Assembly: GCA_037447655.1 (NCBI GenBank)
Contig: JBBHKE010000434.1
Coordinates: 1-64,000, forward strand
Reading direction: 5' to 3'
DNA from: Zygnema cylindricum
Taxonomy: Eukaryota; Streptophyta; Zygnematophyceae; Zygnematales; Zygnemataceae
DNA: 64,000 nucleotides
Under the pieces are notes generated by a model that was given only the letters and a program-made list of their open reading frames with translations, searched no databases and was not told where the DNA came from. Of this stretch, positions 12,186 to 23,509 are shown one piece after another (positions within the stretch are counted from its first letter, which is position 1; the number at the start of each line of letters is the position of its first letter). A program made the translations under genes and the position numbers.

Positions 12186-14544
12186 GTTAGGGAACTTTCA
12201 ATACTAAAAATGGCCATACTGATGTTCACTTTGTTAAAATGATAACGCTCATCTGATGCAGTAACAGAGATGATTGTAAAAGTTTTTTGTCTTCGTGCCT
12301 AAAACTTTTGAGATATTGCATGGGCGTATCAACAACGTGAATAAAAAACAAGCAGTCCCTCACTGACGAGCCTGGAGCTCCCTGGTCTCTCAGGAAAAGA
12401 AGGACATTCAAACTAATCATGTGGTGTAGGAATGGCGACAACTCCGCTCACAACATAATTGGCGTGAGCATGTTTGATGATACTCAGACCTTCATCCAAG
12501 TAGAGAAGGAAGGAAGGAGCGAAGAGGAGGAAGTGGCGAAGAGGAGGAAGTGGGGGAGAGGGAGAGGAGAAGGAGAAGGCGGCAGAGGGGGGGGACGAAT
12601 CAACGAGGATGAATCATGTTATGAGGTGAAAAAAATTGTAGGCAATCAAAAGGTGAGTGAGAAGTGAATCCAGGGGAGAAAAAATGCATAGAAGGATAAA
12701 GGTAAAAATCAGGACAGGACCTGTTGTGGCTGAAGGGGGAGGAAAGAGAGGAGAGAAAGTAGATAACCACAACCTGACTGAGAGGAAGGAGATGAATGAG
12801 ATGGTAAAAAAATCAATAACCGATATGGAAACAAGGGACTTTCAAGGGTCAGGAGTAGAAGGAGGGACTGTTTTTTTGTTCTGAAAGATGGAGGAAAGAA
12901 AAAAAATTGTGACGTCATGCAACAGTGACAAGGGAGAAAGGTAGAAGGGAGAGGTACAGAATGGAAGTGGTCAGAAAGAGAGCCCATTAAGAAATAAAGG
13001 TGACGTTTAGGGGGGGATTTGAAAGGAAATCCGGAGAAAGTAACAAAAGTTTTGATGGACAAGGAATGGATGAAATTGAGAAGGAGAGATTGGCCGATGG
13101 CGATTTTAAATCATGTGGCATACATGGAACATGTCCACTTTAACATGGAATTTGTCAATAAGGGTAAACATGGAAAGCCAGTGAGGGGAAGGAGATGATA
13201 AATTTAAAGATTTAGAGGTCGGTGAGGAGGCGATTTAATAGAAGCTTAAAAGTGAAGTTGAGATCGACAATTTATGTGGATGTTGAAGAAACAGTAAATA
13301 GTTTAGATAGGGTGAAAATGGATCATTTGAACAATGGGATTAGAGACAAAATAGGGAAGGAAGAGGGTATCAAGAAGGAAAATAGACAACTTTGTGTTTA
13401 TGAAGGAAAGGAGAAAGAAGAGGGGGCTGGGGAGTTAACATTCCATGAGAAGATGAGTGATCTTAAGTCGATAAAATATAAAAAAGAAGCAAAAGAAGAA
13501 GGGTCGCGTAAAAGGAAAAGAGGACTTAAGTGAAGCAAAAATTGGCGTGGATGAAGAGAAGGCAGTGGATGGGAAAGAAGAACGGATAACAGCAAATAAT
13601 GACTCAGAAATATTAAAAGAAAAAAAATAAGATAGAGGCCATGGAAATTGGAGAAACTGAGAGCATTTGAAAGATTTTGGGAGAGAAACAGAAAGTCAAT
13701 GATAGTGACAAAAAATGGAAGTGGAGTCCAAGGAGGAGGTGAGGGGAAGGGACTACGATTAAAGTGATGAACAGGAAATGAAAATTAGTGGGGAGGATCA
13801 TCAAACCAGACTTTTGAAAGGGCTTCAGAGGTTGAGAATCACGAGGCGAGGAGAGTCACATATGTGTTTGTATTTACTGGACAACTGTAAAATTGACTTT
13901 CTTTAGGCATTTTAATGAAGAATACTGAAGATTTCTATATTTTCTGTTTACTCCAGTGCAAAGTTTTTTATTATGTCTCTTTTCACTAATTTTCATATGC
14001 CATAGAATAGTCCTCATCTCTTAACTTTCTCCGATTCAAGCCAGGAAAGCCATTGTTTTGTTTATCGAGAAAAGAGATTTTGTTTATTTTTCTTTTTTGG
14101 AAGAAGAATTTTATCAAGGTGGAGACTGTAGGAAGTGGTCTAGAATATTTAAAAAAATAAATGCCGAAAATCTGGAGGAAGGAAAACCTTCCTTTTTGAA
14201 AACCGACTTTGTATTTTTGGGGGGATCCATCTCCGTGAAATTCTTGTATATGAAACATTTTTTATGAACAAATTGTTTGCTCCCTTGACTCCTGCGACAA
14301 TTATATTTCCTCCTTTGCTATCGAGAATAACAGACTGAGTTAAAAAGCACGATGGTAAACCATCTGAGTCTAGGGGGTACAAAAGGGGTGGCATGGCCAA
14401 AACTGAAAACTTGCAAACAGGGCAATATGAAACAACGAAAGCAGCGTGAACACAGGAAACTGGCAAGTAAAATAAAAGCACTCAAACCCAAAATAAAAAC
14501 ACGGCAACTCACTTAAACCAAAATTACAGCCCCCTAACCCCAAC
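12186..14544. other. Purine-rich non-coding region after tRNase Z
   Basis: From about 12480 to 13870 the + strand is strongly G/A-biased without being a clean tandem repeat. Short open frames encode only Lys/Glu/Arg-rich peptides, and I recognise no domain. A TGTAA motif near 12274 could serve as the tRNase Z polyadenylation signal. The segment 13870-14480 is AT-rich and unassigned; it may include the 3' end of the adjacent LINE. Confidence 0.4.
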
Positions 14545-17500
14545 ACAATTAAATATCTGCAAAAGCAACCCCGTAAGTCCCCCCAACCCGGGGAAGCACG
14601 TTGAGGGAGTTCCAGAACACGTCGACGATCCATAACCACAATAGCCGATCGAATGAGAAAAGAAGCATGCACTCACTATAAAGCCACAGATAAACGTTGA
14701 CAATAAGAAGTAAGGAATGAAGGAGGAAGGCTCCCAGGTCCTCGTCGCTCGAAAGCGCGCCGGGCACACGTACGGAGAAACTTGTCCAACGCATCACCCA
14801 AAAACCAAAGATCTCGACCGCCATTGGAACAAAGTCATCCATAGGGTCTCGATGTGCATAATCACGCTCCTTCGCCTTAGCGGCATCACGGGTGGCCACC
14901 CCAACATGTCGGGCAGCTTGAAGGGCTTGCCAAAACAATGCAACCAAAGGTGCGACGGGCACCATCGAGCAAAACAACATCAATCCGGCGCGAAGGAATA
15001 ATATGAGAAACTTCCCGATGCACAGAAAAGCCCCCCCTCCGAAGCGATAGTCGAAACGGCGTCGCGAATAGTGTCGTGCGCCTAGATCAATTCTCCCCCA
15101 TGACAGCAAAGAAGCAAATGGATGCCATCGGGCTGTAAGACACGACCACAAGAGCAAAATCGAGAGCTAAGTAAAGGAGGAGGCGCTGGTTACTTAAGCA
15201 AATGTAAATCAAAGTTTGGATAACATAGGTGTAGCGAATAGCCAAGCCCCAAAACCAGGTCCACCACAAGAGAGAAAACGAGCACGCGAAGAATCAGAGG
15301 GAAGCGCTCGGATTTAATGGCGGCGACAACCCGATCGGAAATCTATTCTTGGACACGCTCAACGGATTTCATAACAGGGGCGGAAAGAACCGGTATGAGG
15401 AGGAGGAATAGAATATGTCGCGTCCAATAGGAACGGCTAGAAGGCGAACACACCGCCTGAAACCCGAGGGACCACGATGGCGAGAACGCGGGCGTCCCCA
15501 ACCAAGAAGCGAAAAACAAGAGTGGGGGCAATAAGGCACCAACTTCCCAAATAGGTAGTGGGAGCAACACGGGCTGTCGATAATAAACCCAATCCCCAAA
15601 CAGGGAGGGATGCCTCATTGCGGGCCGAAGGCCCAGATTCTCAATCAAATGCCCCACGACCTAGCAAAGTGTGAAAGGCGCCCATGAGGCGACCATCAAA
15701 GCCTAAGAGAGAGGAGACATACGCCGGGGTGGGAGGAGAAGCACGGGTAAGGTAAGAAGGGCGGTGGGGGAAACACATAGTCAACAAAGCAAAAGCTACC
15801 TGGGGATCGGGAAGGTGAGGTAGGTCGTCCACGTGGGACAAATCTGTCTGAAGAGAAATATCAAGTATCCGAACCAAGTGGGCAACCCAACACACGAATG
15901 CCATCAGAGGGAGGAGGAGTTTAAAAACCAAAAGGGGGAGTAAAGGAAAGTGGAATATCTTGACGGGACCAAACAATACACTCTAAGGGTTTGACAAAAC
16001 GGTTAAGTTCGGCTAAACGATCCATGAAAAAATTACATGCCGGCACGACTTGATCCATAGGCCCAATAATATGCGTATCATTTGCAACCAAATGGAAAAG
16101 GCAAAGAGGGAAAGTGGTTGCGGAAGCACGAAGGGCCCGGTAATGGGCAACGGCAAACAAAGGTCCGCCAAGAGGGTCGCCTGGGCGAGTGCCGGTCGTA
16201 GAGGAGAGAGACATGAGATCACCGTCAACCGAGAAGGAAAGGTTGTTGGTTAAAGAATAAAAAGCCCTCACAAAGGGGAATAATTGGACAATCAAAGAAG
16301 AGGCAGACATAAGCTCGCAAAAATGACGTTTCGATCCACCGTATTGAAGGCATTCGAAACGTCGACCTGAAGGACCAACCAATCCGGATGTACATCCAAC
16401 AAAGCCCGAATCCCTTGGACCACGGCCTCACAACCTCTCCAAGTGGCAACTCCAAACTGACGAGGAAAAATAATAATGAAATGTTGGTTGGAGCTAGAGA
16501 CATATGGCACGAGCCACCAATCTGTATAAAGCCTCTCCCACGGCAATAGAGCATAACCCTCCTTAGGTTTGGCGACCGCCACAAGGCGAGACGTCATGAG
16601 AAGATCACAAATCCGAGGGGGAACAACCTCAGGAGCAAGAAGAGAACATACTCGAAAAAATACATCAAACCCTTAGGCACCCGATTTAGGGGGCGAAACA
16701 TCGGGAAACAACTCATACATTGTGCCCAAGGGGGCCCCCGCTGAAAGGTGAGGAGAAGAGCTAAGGGCCTTAATGCAAACCTCCCGATTGAAAGTAAAAC
16801 CCTCAAAAGGCTCAAAGGTGTCGATGGAAGGGAGTAAAGGGGTAGGTGCGAGGGGGTGGAGAGCTCGAATGACCTCAATAGTGGAAAAAGACCGGGGGGC
16901 AAGTGTTAATGGCTGGAGGGCCCAAACTGCTCGAGAAAGCTCACCAACACGACCCAAATAAGTAGCTCGACGATAAGAGGCCGGGTTATCTGATGGCATA
17001 GATGGACCATGCGGTGTGAAAGAGCCGCTTGCCACCCAATCCTCATCCTCGACGTGGAGGGCCTTGTAGTTACCACAAAGGAATCGGCGACGACGCGCCA
17101 TAGTCTCTCTAGCCCCACTGCCACCTCGCAACCTGGAAGGACAAGGACCCAGAGGGAGAACATAAGAAGAAAGTGCAAAAGAGCGATGATGTCGGATTAG
17201 AAGAAATGTGGGACAAAGGGAGGTGGAGGGCAACACGTAATCCTGTCCGCACGGCCAAAAGGATACGGGTAAACAACCGCGGGCAGGGGGATCCCAAATC
17301 ATAGGCCCCCAAAACATCTAAGTCACGAACGAGATCCCAGTCCGCTTTTGTGGGGTTGGACGAAAGTGTGGTCGAAGACAGTTGAGGAGAGGTGCCAGAC
17401 GAAGGACCACCAAGGGCCACACGATGTTGACAACTTCGTGTATGACGGGCATAACCAGCACCGGCTGCAAAATGGTTATGACACCCAAGACATTTCAAAC
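14545..17500 (-). mobile_element. Decayed LINE-type retrotransposon (zinc finger plus reverse transcriptase)
   Basis: Read on the minus strand, a coding region is broken over several frames. From its 5' end: a C-x2-C-x12-H-x3-C finger (CLGCHNHF...RHTRSC, ~17430-17498); a pre-RT region (RVGELSRAVWAL, ~16920); RT motif A (QVDVSNAFNTVDR, ~16330-16370) preceded by GVATWRGCEAVVQGIRALL; after a frameshift motif B (GDPLGGPLFAVAHYRAL, ~16160) and motif C, which reads VANDTHIIG where ADD is expected, so a catalytic Asp is lost. A distal conserved block (RDPMDDFVPMAVEIFG, ~14800) follows. These features match LINE-like RTs I know from streptophyte algae. Many stops and frameshifts make it inactive. A second fragment of the same family lies at 58590-59138. 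Confidence 0.82.
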
Positions 17501-17879
17501 GTGTAGAGGTTGGCTTACGAGGTTTGGTTGGAGGTGGGAGAGGGAGAACAGGAAAAGAAGTTCTGACATGGTTATTAAATCAAAGGAGCCATGGGAATTG
17601 TTATAGGGAGGGGAAAAGAAAACACGGGAGAGGAAAAGAAACCATATGTGATAGATGGTGAAAATGGTCGTGGGAAAGAAAAAAAACATGAAGTTTGATG
17701 CCGAGAAAAAGGGGGGGGGGGGGAGAGAGGGGGAAGAAAAGGGTTCAAGAACTTGTTTTCCATTTTTAATGAGGACTCCAAATCTTTTTTTTTCAACCAA
17801 AGACGTAGAAAACAAACCCTTTAGTAAACTCAATAACGAGTTATACATCTTCGAAGACCTTTGCTGACCCTCTTTCAAC
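17500..17879. other. Unassigned flank of the LINE remnant
   Basis: Contains a G/A tract near 17640-17750 (including a run of ten or more G). No supported coding signal. Confidence 0.35.
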
Positions 17880-18420
17880 CTTTTTTAGTATAAGCTCGAT
17901 TTTACCTCGGGCATATGAAACAACACTTTACCCTTTACCAAAGTAGTTTCTGGTCTTTACCAAAGTTTCTTGAAGTGTCTCAACCACATGTGGATGAATG
18001 CTTAGAGTCCATAATCCTCGGTCTTCCTTAACTCCATAGATTGCATTGGTTGTAGCCATGGGCTCTCTACTAGAAAGGCTGAAACTTTATCCAACTTTTT
18101 TTCAACTGTTTAGGTGAGAAGTGTGTATAGCTTATCACCTCCTTCTCCCTTATTGTTGCCATAGCTAGTCTCGAAGTTTCTTGTTTCTTCGACTTTCTTT
18201 CATGCGAGGCAATTCTTCTTGAGATGCCTTTTTTTCTCACAGTACCATCAATGTATAAAATGACAAGTGTCGTTTTGGTCGATCATTGCGTCCTTTCCTA
18301 CCAAATCCATTAGTTCAACTTCTTTTGAGCTTTACCATTGCGCTTTTTAATAAAGAAGGTATATTATTCTCCTTCTTTTAAGAATATATGAGCATTTAAA
18401 GCCTCCAAAGACTGATTTTC
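17880..18420 (-). pseudogene. Degenerate retroelement gag/protease remnant
   Basis: On the minus strand, broken frames contain a zinc-knuckle-like string split by a frameshift (YCEKKG in one frame and KRHLKKNC in another, near 18190-18260), followed by a string resembling the start of a Copia protease (GIMDSKHSST, ~17990-18020), where DSGASSHM-like sequence would be expected. The order zinc knuckle then protease fits a Copia gag-pol. Stops are frequent. I call it a remnant with moderate doubt. Confidence 0.4.
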
Positions 18421-18719
18421 TGACGATGTCACTATACACCCAAAATGAGGTTGACAACTTTTGTCAAAATTCATTTATTGTGCATATTATTCTTCTTATT
18501 ACAACTGATTTTGACAGGTTTATAAATCTTTTTTTTGGAACTCCCAACCAACACTAGCCGATTCTGTAAACATCTTTTGAAAGCTTTTTTAGTAATTTGA
18601 CATAGTCCCAATTGTACTTTTGAACTCAAAAATCTTAGAAGAGTAGATAAACCTTTTTGCTGAATGTTGTTCTTCGTTAGTTCAAAATTTTCGGGAGAGT
18701 GAAATTTTTTATGTTCATT
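18421..18719. other. Unannotated AT-rich DNA
   Basis: No gene, repeat or RNA recognised. Confidence 0.3.
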
Positions 18720-19255
18720 CTCACGTGCGGCAAATGTGCTGACGTAGAAATAAAAGATATGGCAATGTGATGACGTGGCCACCACTTGCGCAATCACTTG
18801 CACCCGGATGGTGGCAGTTTAGAGGATGGTCGGTGAGTCCCTTTACGAGGATCGGCCAGTATCGGCATATCGGATCGTAAGTCAGTATCTCTTTGTTCAA
18901 TCCTCTCTTCTCCTTAGCAATCTCTGTCTCCTTATTTTACTCCTGCTCGGATGTTCCGCCACGTGGCTCTCCCGAGAAGCTTTGTCCTCCCTTCCGACTC
19001 TTTCCGTGTTCCTTCCGTGACGTCACGTCTACCATCTGTCGCCCCTTCGGCTGCTACGGTATTCGGCGACTTGCGTCACTTTTTTTGTCGCTTTCTTGGG
19101 ATTTTGTAAGATTGCTGTCGTTTTTCTAGCACCCTGCCACGTGGCACTTGCATTGCAGGATGTTTTTTTTGGTGTATCGCCGGATTGAAATGTCACAGTC
19201 ACGCTTCGTCCTGATTTTGGAATATCACGTCACGTTTTTTTTGCCACGTGGCAGG
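18720..19255. promoter_or_regulatory. Cluster of ACGT-core (G-box and CRE-like) sites
   Basis: Within about 530 bp there are three CCACGTGG G-box palindromes (near 18958, 19136 and 19243), a CGTGACGTCACG palindrome (near 19017), and further ACGT cores (CTCACGTGCG near 18720, TGACGTAG near 18738, ATGACGTGGCC near 18768, ATCACGTCACG near 19227). In plants such sites bind bZIP and bHLH factors. I cannot identify the gene served: CutA starts 1.3 kb downstream on the + strand and the frames here are short. Regulatory function is inference. Confidence 0.4.
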
Positions 19256-20340
19256 TGCACATTAGTTTGAATTCTGTCCGACGGAGATTCGGATTGCTGT
19301 GGCCGCCAGCTCGGGAAAGGTGTGGTACTATATTTTTATTTTATTTTATTTTTCACTTGTATTATTTTATTTTACGTGTACTTTATTTTATTTTAACTGT
19401 ATTGTATTTTATTTTTTTGCTTACTTGTTTATTTGTTTTTTTTTTGTTCGTATTCTTTATTGCATACGGTTGTTGACTTTTTCTTTTTTTTGGTTCATTT
19501 AAAGGTTAATGCAAAAAAATCAATAAACTATGCTTTTATTATTATTATAATTATTATTATTCCTTTTTATTCACTTTAGAAGTTCCAGGATTAATGTTTT
19601 CCGTGAGATTGTATTTTTTTTAAGTTTCTTGTTTGGCCAAATTTTATAATTATTACTTTTTTTTTAATTTCCTTTAGTTTTTTTTTGCATGCCGAAAATT
19701 TCATAAGCTGCAACTAATGATGAGATGATAGCATTGTAGAAAATATATTTTTGTATATACATCTTCATATTTTTACATTTTTTTACTTATAATTTTTTTT
19801 ATTTATAATTATGATTCTTATTTGTTTTTAATTTTTGCTTTATTTATTTAAGCGTGTACTTTTTCAATGATTTTTTGTCAATTTGTTGTTGTTGTTGTTT
19901 TTTTTTTTTTTTTTTTCCCTTTGAAAAGCACTTTTTGAAATGTATACTTCCATTCCTTTCTTCCCACAATGAGCCATTTTACTTTTAAAAGTTTGTTTAA
20001 CAAATTGTCTAGTTTTTTGATAAAAAAATATTTCATTTTTTTTTATAACAACAAATCTTTTTTTTTTTTTAACCTCAGAATTGACTAAAATGGCATGATG
20101 TAAAACTCACAATGGTGCAAAAAAATTAAAAAAATTTAAGAAGAAGAAAAATATGTTTTGCACTTCAATATTTTCGAACATTTTCTTTTACAAAAAATAT
20201 AATATTAATCTATTGCTATAGTTCATCTATATAAGATAATATTTATTTTTTACCTGGACGCTAAATTTTACTTGTTCAATTGATCGCCTTAATCCTGTAT
20301 CCCGTGGATCCACCATAAAGGATCCACAGTATTAAGGACA
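19256..20340. other. T-rich low-complexity DNA
   Basis: Long runs of T and TTTTA/TTATT repeats, including a T run of more than 20 near 19898. No coding signal. Confidence 0.5.
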
Positions 20341-20589
20341 TTCCCATGGCTGTGCTAACTATCCTCCCTCTCCCTTTCGCTCTCTCTCTCCCTCACCCTC
20401 TCCCTTTCCTCCTCCTCCCCCTCTCCCTCCCATTCCGGCTCTGGATTGATCTCAAACCCTGGATTTTCCGGAATCCTGATCCGATCCGACCACCATCTCC
20501 AGCCCTCTCCTTCTTTCCCACTCTCTTCTCTCCCCCCCTGTTCTTCTCTCTCCCCTCTCTCTTCCCTCTCCCCCCTTTGTACCCGTCCC

Positions 20590-21688
20590 ATGCGCCCCTG
20601 GTATTCAAAATTGGAGCTTCTTCCCTCCACTATCGGAGTTTTCGCCATTTTTCTTCTTTTGTCTTTTCCTCTCCAAAAAACCCCTTTTCTAAATCGAACT
20701 AAAGTTAGAGTTTCCGGTGCGAGAGCCATGTCGGGAGAGAGTGCCACGTCAGCAATTGTCGTCTACGTGACGGTTCCCGACAAGGAAACAGGTGTGACAT
20801 TTGTCACGCTTGATTTGAGTCTGGAGGGATATGTGACATTTGTCACGTCAGGGTTTTAGAGGAATATGTGACATTTTGTCACTGTTTGGTCGGGGTTTAG
20901 AGGGAAGTGTGTGACATCTGTCACGTTTGGGATTTTGGGGAAATGACACAAAACAGGGGCGTTTTTTTTTTTTTCTGAGAGGTAATGAGATGAAATTATC
21001 TGTACCTTCATTTTTTTTTTTTGTTTTTTGGGCTTTATTGACGGTACACTGTGAATCGCTATTAGCCTTAAGTAATAATTAGTGTAAAAAAATTAGTGTT
21101 ATTAATTCTAATTTGGGTTCAAGGCTTTTCGCCAATTTTTTTTTTTACTCTAATTTATTCATAACTCTAATTTGGGTACATTTCCCCATAGTGTAGCCGC
21201 CGAAGCCCGTGTTCACATAGACGACGTTTGAACATGTGAGAACAGGTTCGCTTGATTTTCCGCCGTCTTTATCACTGGGAATCAAATCTGAGTGCGCTTT
21301 TTCGTGTCGACCCACTCACTTTCGCGTGTCGACGCCTTTATCTGACACACTTTTTGTACAATTGTACGAAATAACGAGCAATTTTAGTAGGAACTGACGC
21401 ATTTCGTACACTACACTATTTAAAAACTGTCCAAATTAGTGTTATTAACGCTAATTCGACAGTACCTACATTAACGTAAGAAAAAAATTAAAGTTATTAA
21501 TTCTATTTTAGGTTCGGGGGTCAAAATTTGGGGGCACCGAATTAGCGTTATTAATGCTAATAGTGATTCGAGGTGTAGGTTCAGAATAGTATGTTTTTTT
21601 TTTTACCGAAGAGTTTATCGACGGAAGGTTTCATCTTTGTTGATAGTAATTTTTGTTGTTAAAAGGGAGTTTAAGAGCTTTCAGATTC

Positions 21689-21739
<51 letters not shown>

Positions 21740-22533
21740 TTATTTCTCTCTTTGTTTCTCGATTCTCCTTCTCCCTTCGCTCCCCCTCTCCTCCATTCCT
21801 TGTTCATACCATTCGCATAATTTCTCCAGGATTTATCTTTTTTTCCTGACCATTTATCTTTTTCCCCCATCCCTCTCCTTCTCCCTTCCCCCCTCCTCTT
21901 CCTCTACCTCTCTCCCTCTCTCTTTTCCCTTTTTTTTCAGTCAAACTCACTTTCTCTGTGCACACTCGTCGGATCAATTTTTGGATTTTAAAGAATTTGA
22001 TCAAAATTTTAATAAAAAAATCGATCTGAAATAAAAGTTTAATAAGTTTACATGAAGAATGGAGATTGAGTTTGAGGAGAAAAAAATGCGGTTCCCTTAT
22101 CCGTCGATCGATATTGGTTGATATAGAAAAAAATAAAATGAAGTAAATAAAAAAAACTATTTCTAATACGTGTACTCGGTGTTAGTTGATGTTTAAATTC
22201 AAATTTTGGTACTTATATACAAGTGGAAGGGGGAGGAGAGAGAAACAGGAGTGGAGTCTACGTATTGGTGGAAAGACAAGGTCAGTATACGCTCTCTCTC
22301 TATCTCTCTCTCTTTCTCTCCCTCCCTCCCTCCCATTTCTATAAATAAAAGCCTTGAAAATGAGAAGTGGTAGAGAAACACGGCGAGGAATAGAAAAAGT
22401 TGATCTCAGAAAGGATACGTTTTTTCACTTTTTGCATGTGAATGGAGAGTATTTTCTTAAATCCACATCTTAAGTTTTTTGGTGTATGTAATGGAGTTCA
22501 TTAAGGTTACGGATTACAGTCTAGAATTATACA

Positions 22534-22573
<40 letters not shown>

Positions 22574-23509
22574 TACATATATATAAAGTATAAAGGTATA
22601 TGTATAAATGTGTTGTTTTGTTTTTCTTTAATGGTGTTGTTTTTTCTTCAAAAATATTGTTTTTTTATTATGTGTTATTGATGTGAAAACGGTTTTTCAA
22701 GGTTTTTAGGGAGAGTTTATGATAGGGATTTTTGGGAAACAAAGGGAGATAATGGTACACATTTTTTTTCGTACAGACTTACGGTCTTAAATTGTATGTC
22801 TTCATTGGTAAAACTTTGTTGTTTCTTTATAAAGTGGGAAAACAAGGGAGTTGGTGATACAGATTGAAACGGACTCGGAGCTTTTGCTTATAATAAAGAC
22901 AAGACAGTCTCTACTAGGAGACTTGGAGGCATTCGTGAAACAAAACCACCCTTACGAGTGAGTAATAAATAACTTTGTGTTGATCCGATCCAGATTCTTT
23001 CCCTCCTTTCCTTCCCTCTCCCCTCCCTTTCCCCATCCTTTCCTCCCTCTCCCCCCCCTCCCCCTTCCCTCTCACTCCCTCTCCCCCCCTCTCCCTTCTC
23101 CCTCTCCCTCCTCTCTTCCTCCTTCCCCTCCCTCTTTTTTTTTTTTTACGATCAATGCATTGAATTGGGGTCATTCGAACTTTTGGTTTAAGAAGCATTG
23201 ATTTTCTGGATTTATCGACTTTTTTGAAAAAAATTATGTTCGAGTATTTTGTGTTTTTGTCCGATAATTTGAATATAAATGTTAACACTTGAAAGATGTT
23301 TACGATAAATTTGCGATTTTTACTTTATATTTTTTTCTTCCTTTTTCTTTTTTTCCTTTTCTCTACTAAATGAGCTTTTACCTTTTCAACTTTTTTTTTT
23401 TTTTTGTTTATTTTGGGAATACAGTGTTCCCGAAGTTATCGCTCTTCCGATTGTAGGAGGGAGTGCCCCTTACCTCCATTGGATTATTGAAAATACTCGG
23501 AACTCCTAA
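20590..23509 (+). CDS. cutA: CutA-like protein, one conserved exon not found
   Basis: CutA is a small trimeric protein implicated in copper/divalent-cation tolerance; plant forms are organellar. Exons seen: 20590-20791 (targeting extension, then AIVVYVTVPDKETG), 22249-22280 (VESTYWWKDK), 22863-22957 (IETDSELLLIIKTRQ ... NHPYE) and 23425-23509 (VPEVIALPIVGG ... IIENTRNS). These are CutA signature blocks in the right order with consistent phases. The block normally lying between exon 1 and the YWW exon (about 25 residues, the KLAACVN region) was not found in 20792-22248. The missing exon would begin and end in phase 1, so the remaining exons still join in frame (137 residues). The extension has a hydrophobic run (GVFAIFLLLSFPL). 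The alternative start at 20728 gives the bare domain. A real loss or an assembly gap are both possible. Confidence 0.85.
20794..20924. repeat. Four GTGACA-TGTCAC palindromes in CutA intron 1
   Basis: GTGACATTTGTCAC at 20794-20807 and 20833-20846, GTGACATTTTGTCAC at 20868-20882, and GTGACATCTGTCAC at 20911-20924. Each is an inverted repeat with a 2- or 3-base spacer, and the starts are 39, 35 and 43 bp apart. They begin directly behind the exon 1 splice donor. They could be binding sites of a dimeric factor or just a degenerate minisatellite. Confidence 0.75.
21045..21577. mobile_element. ~533-bp inverted-repeat element in CutA intron
   Basis: The left end TACACTGTGAATCGCTATTA and the right end ATTCGAGGTGTA are imperfect inverted repeats of the TACACCG family. 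Size is close to the 543-bp members at 30452-30994 and 57521-58063, but the interior is more diverged. Non-coding. Confidence 0.55.
21690..21770. repeat. CT microsatellite
   Basis: A (CT)n run with few interruptions, grading into TCTCCCT-type pyrimidine sequence up to about 21925. It lies in the CutA intron where the missing exon is expected. Confidence 0.9.
22541..22570. repeat. TA microsatellite
   Basis: (TA)n run with one imperfect margin, inside a CutA intron. Confidence 0.85.
22993..23140. repeat. CCCTCT/CCTCCC pyrimidine tract
   Basis: C/T-only low-complexity sequence in the last CutA intron. Frames across it are Pro/Ser/Leu repeats. Confidence 0.8.

Noticed and set aside
13222-13533. 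103-codon Lys/Glu-rich frame
   Set aside because: Composition matches the surrounding purine-biased DNA; no domain seen.
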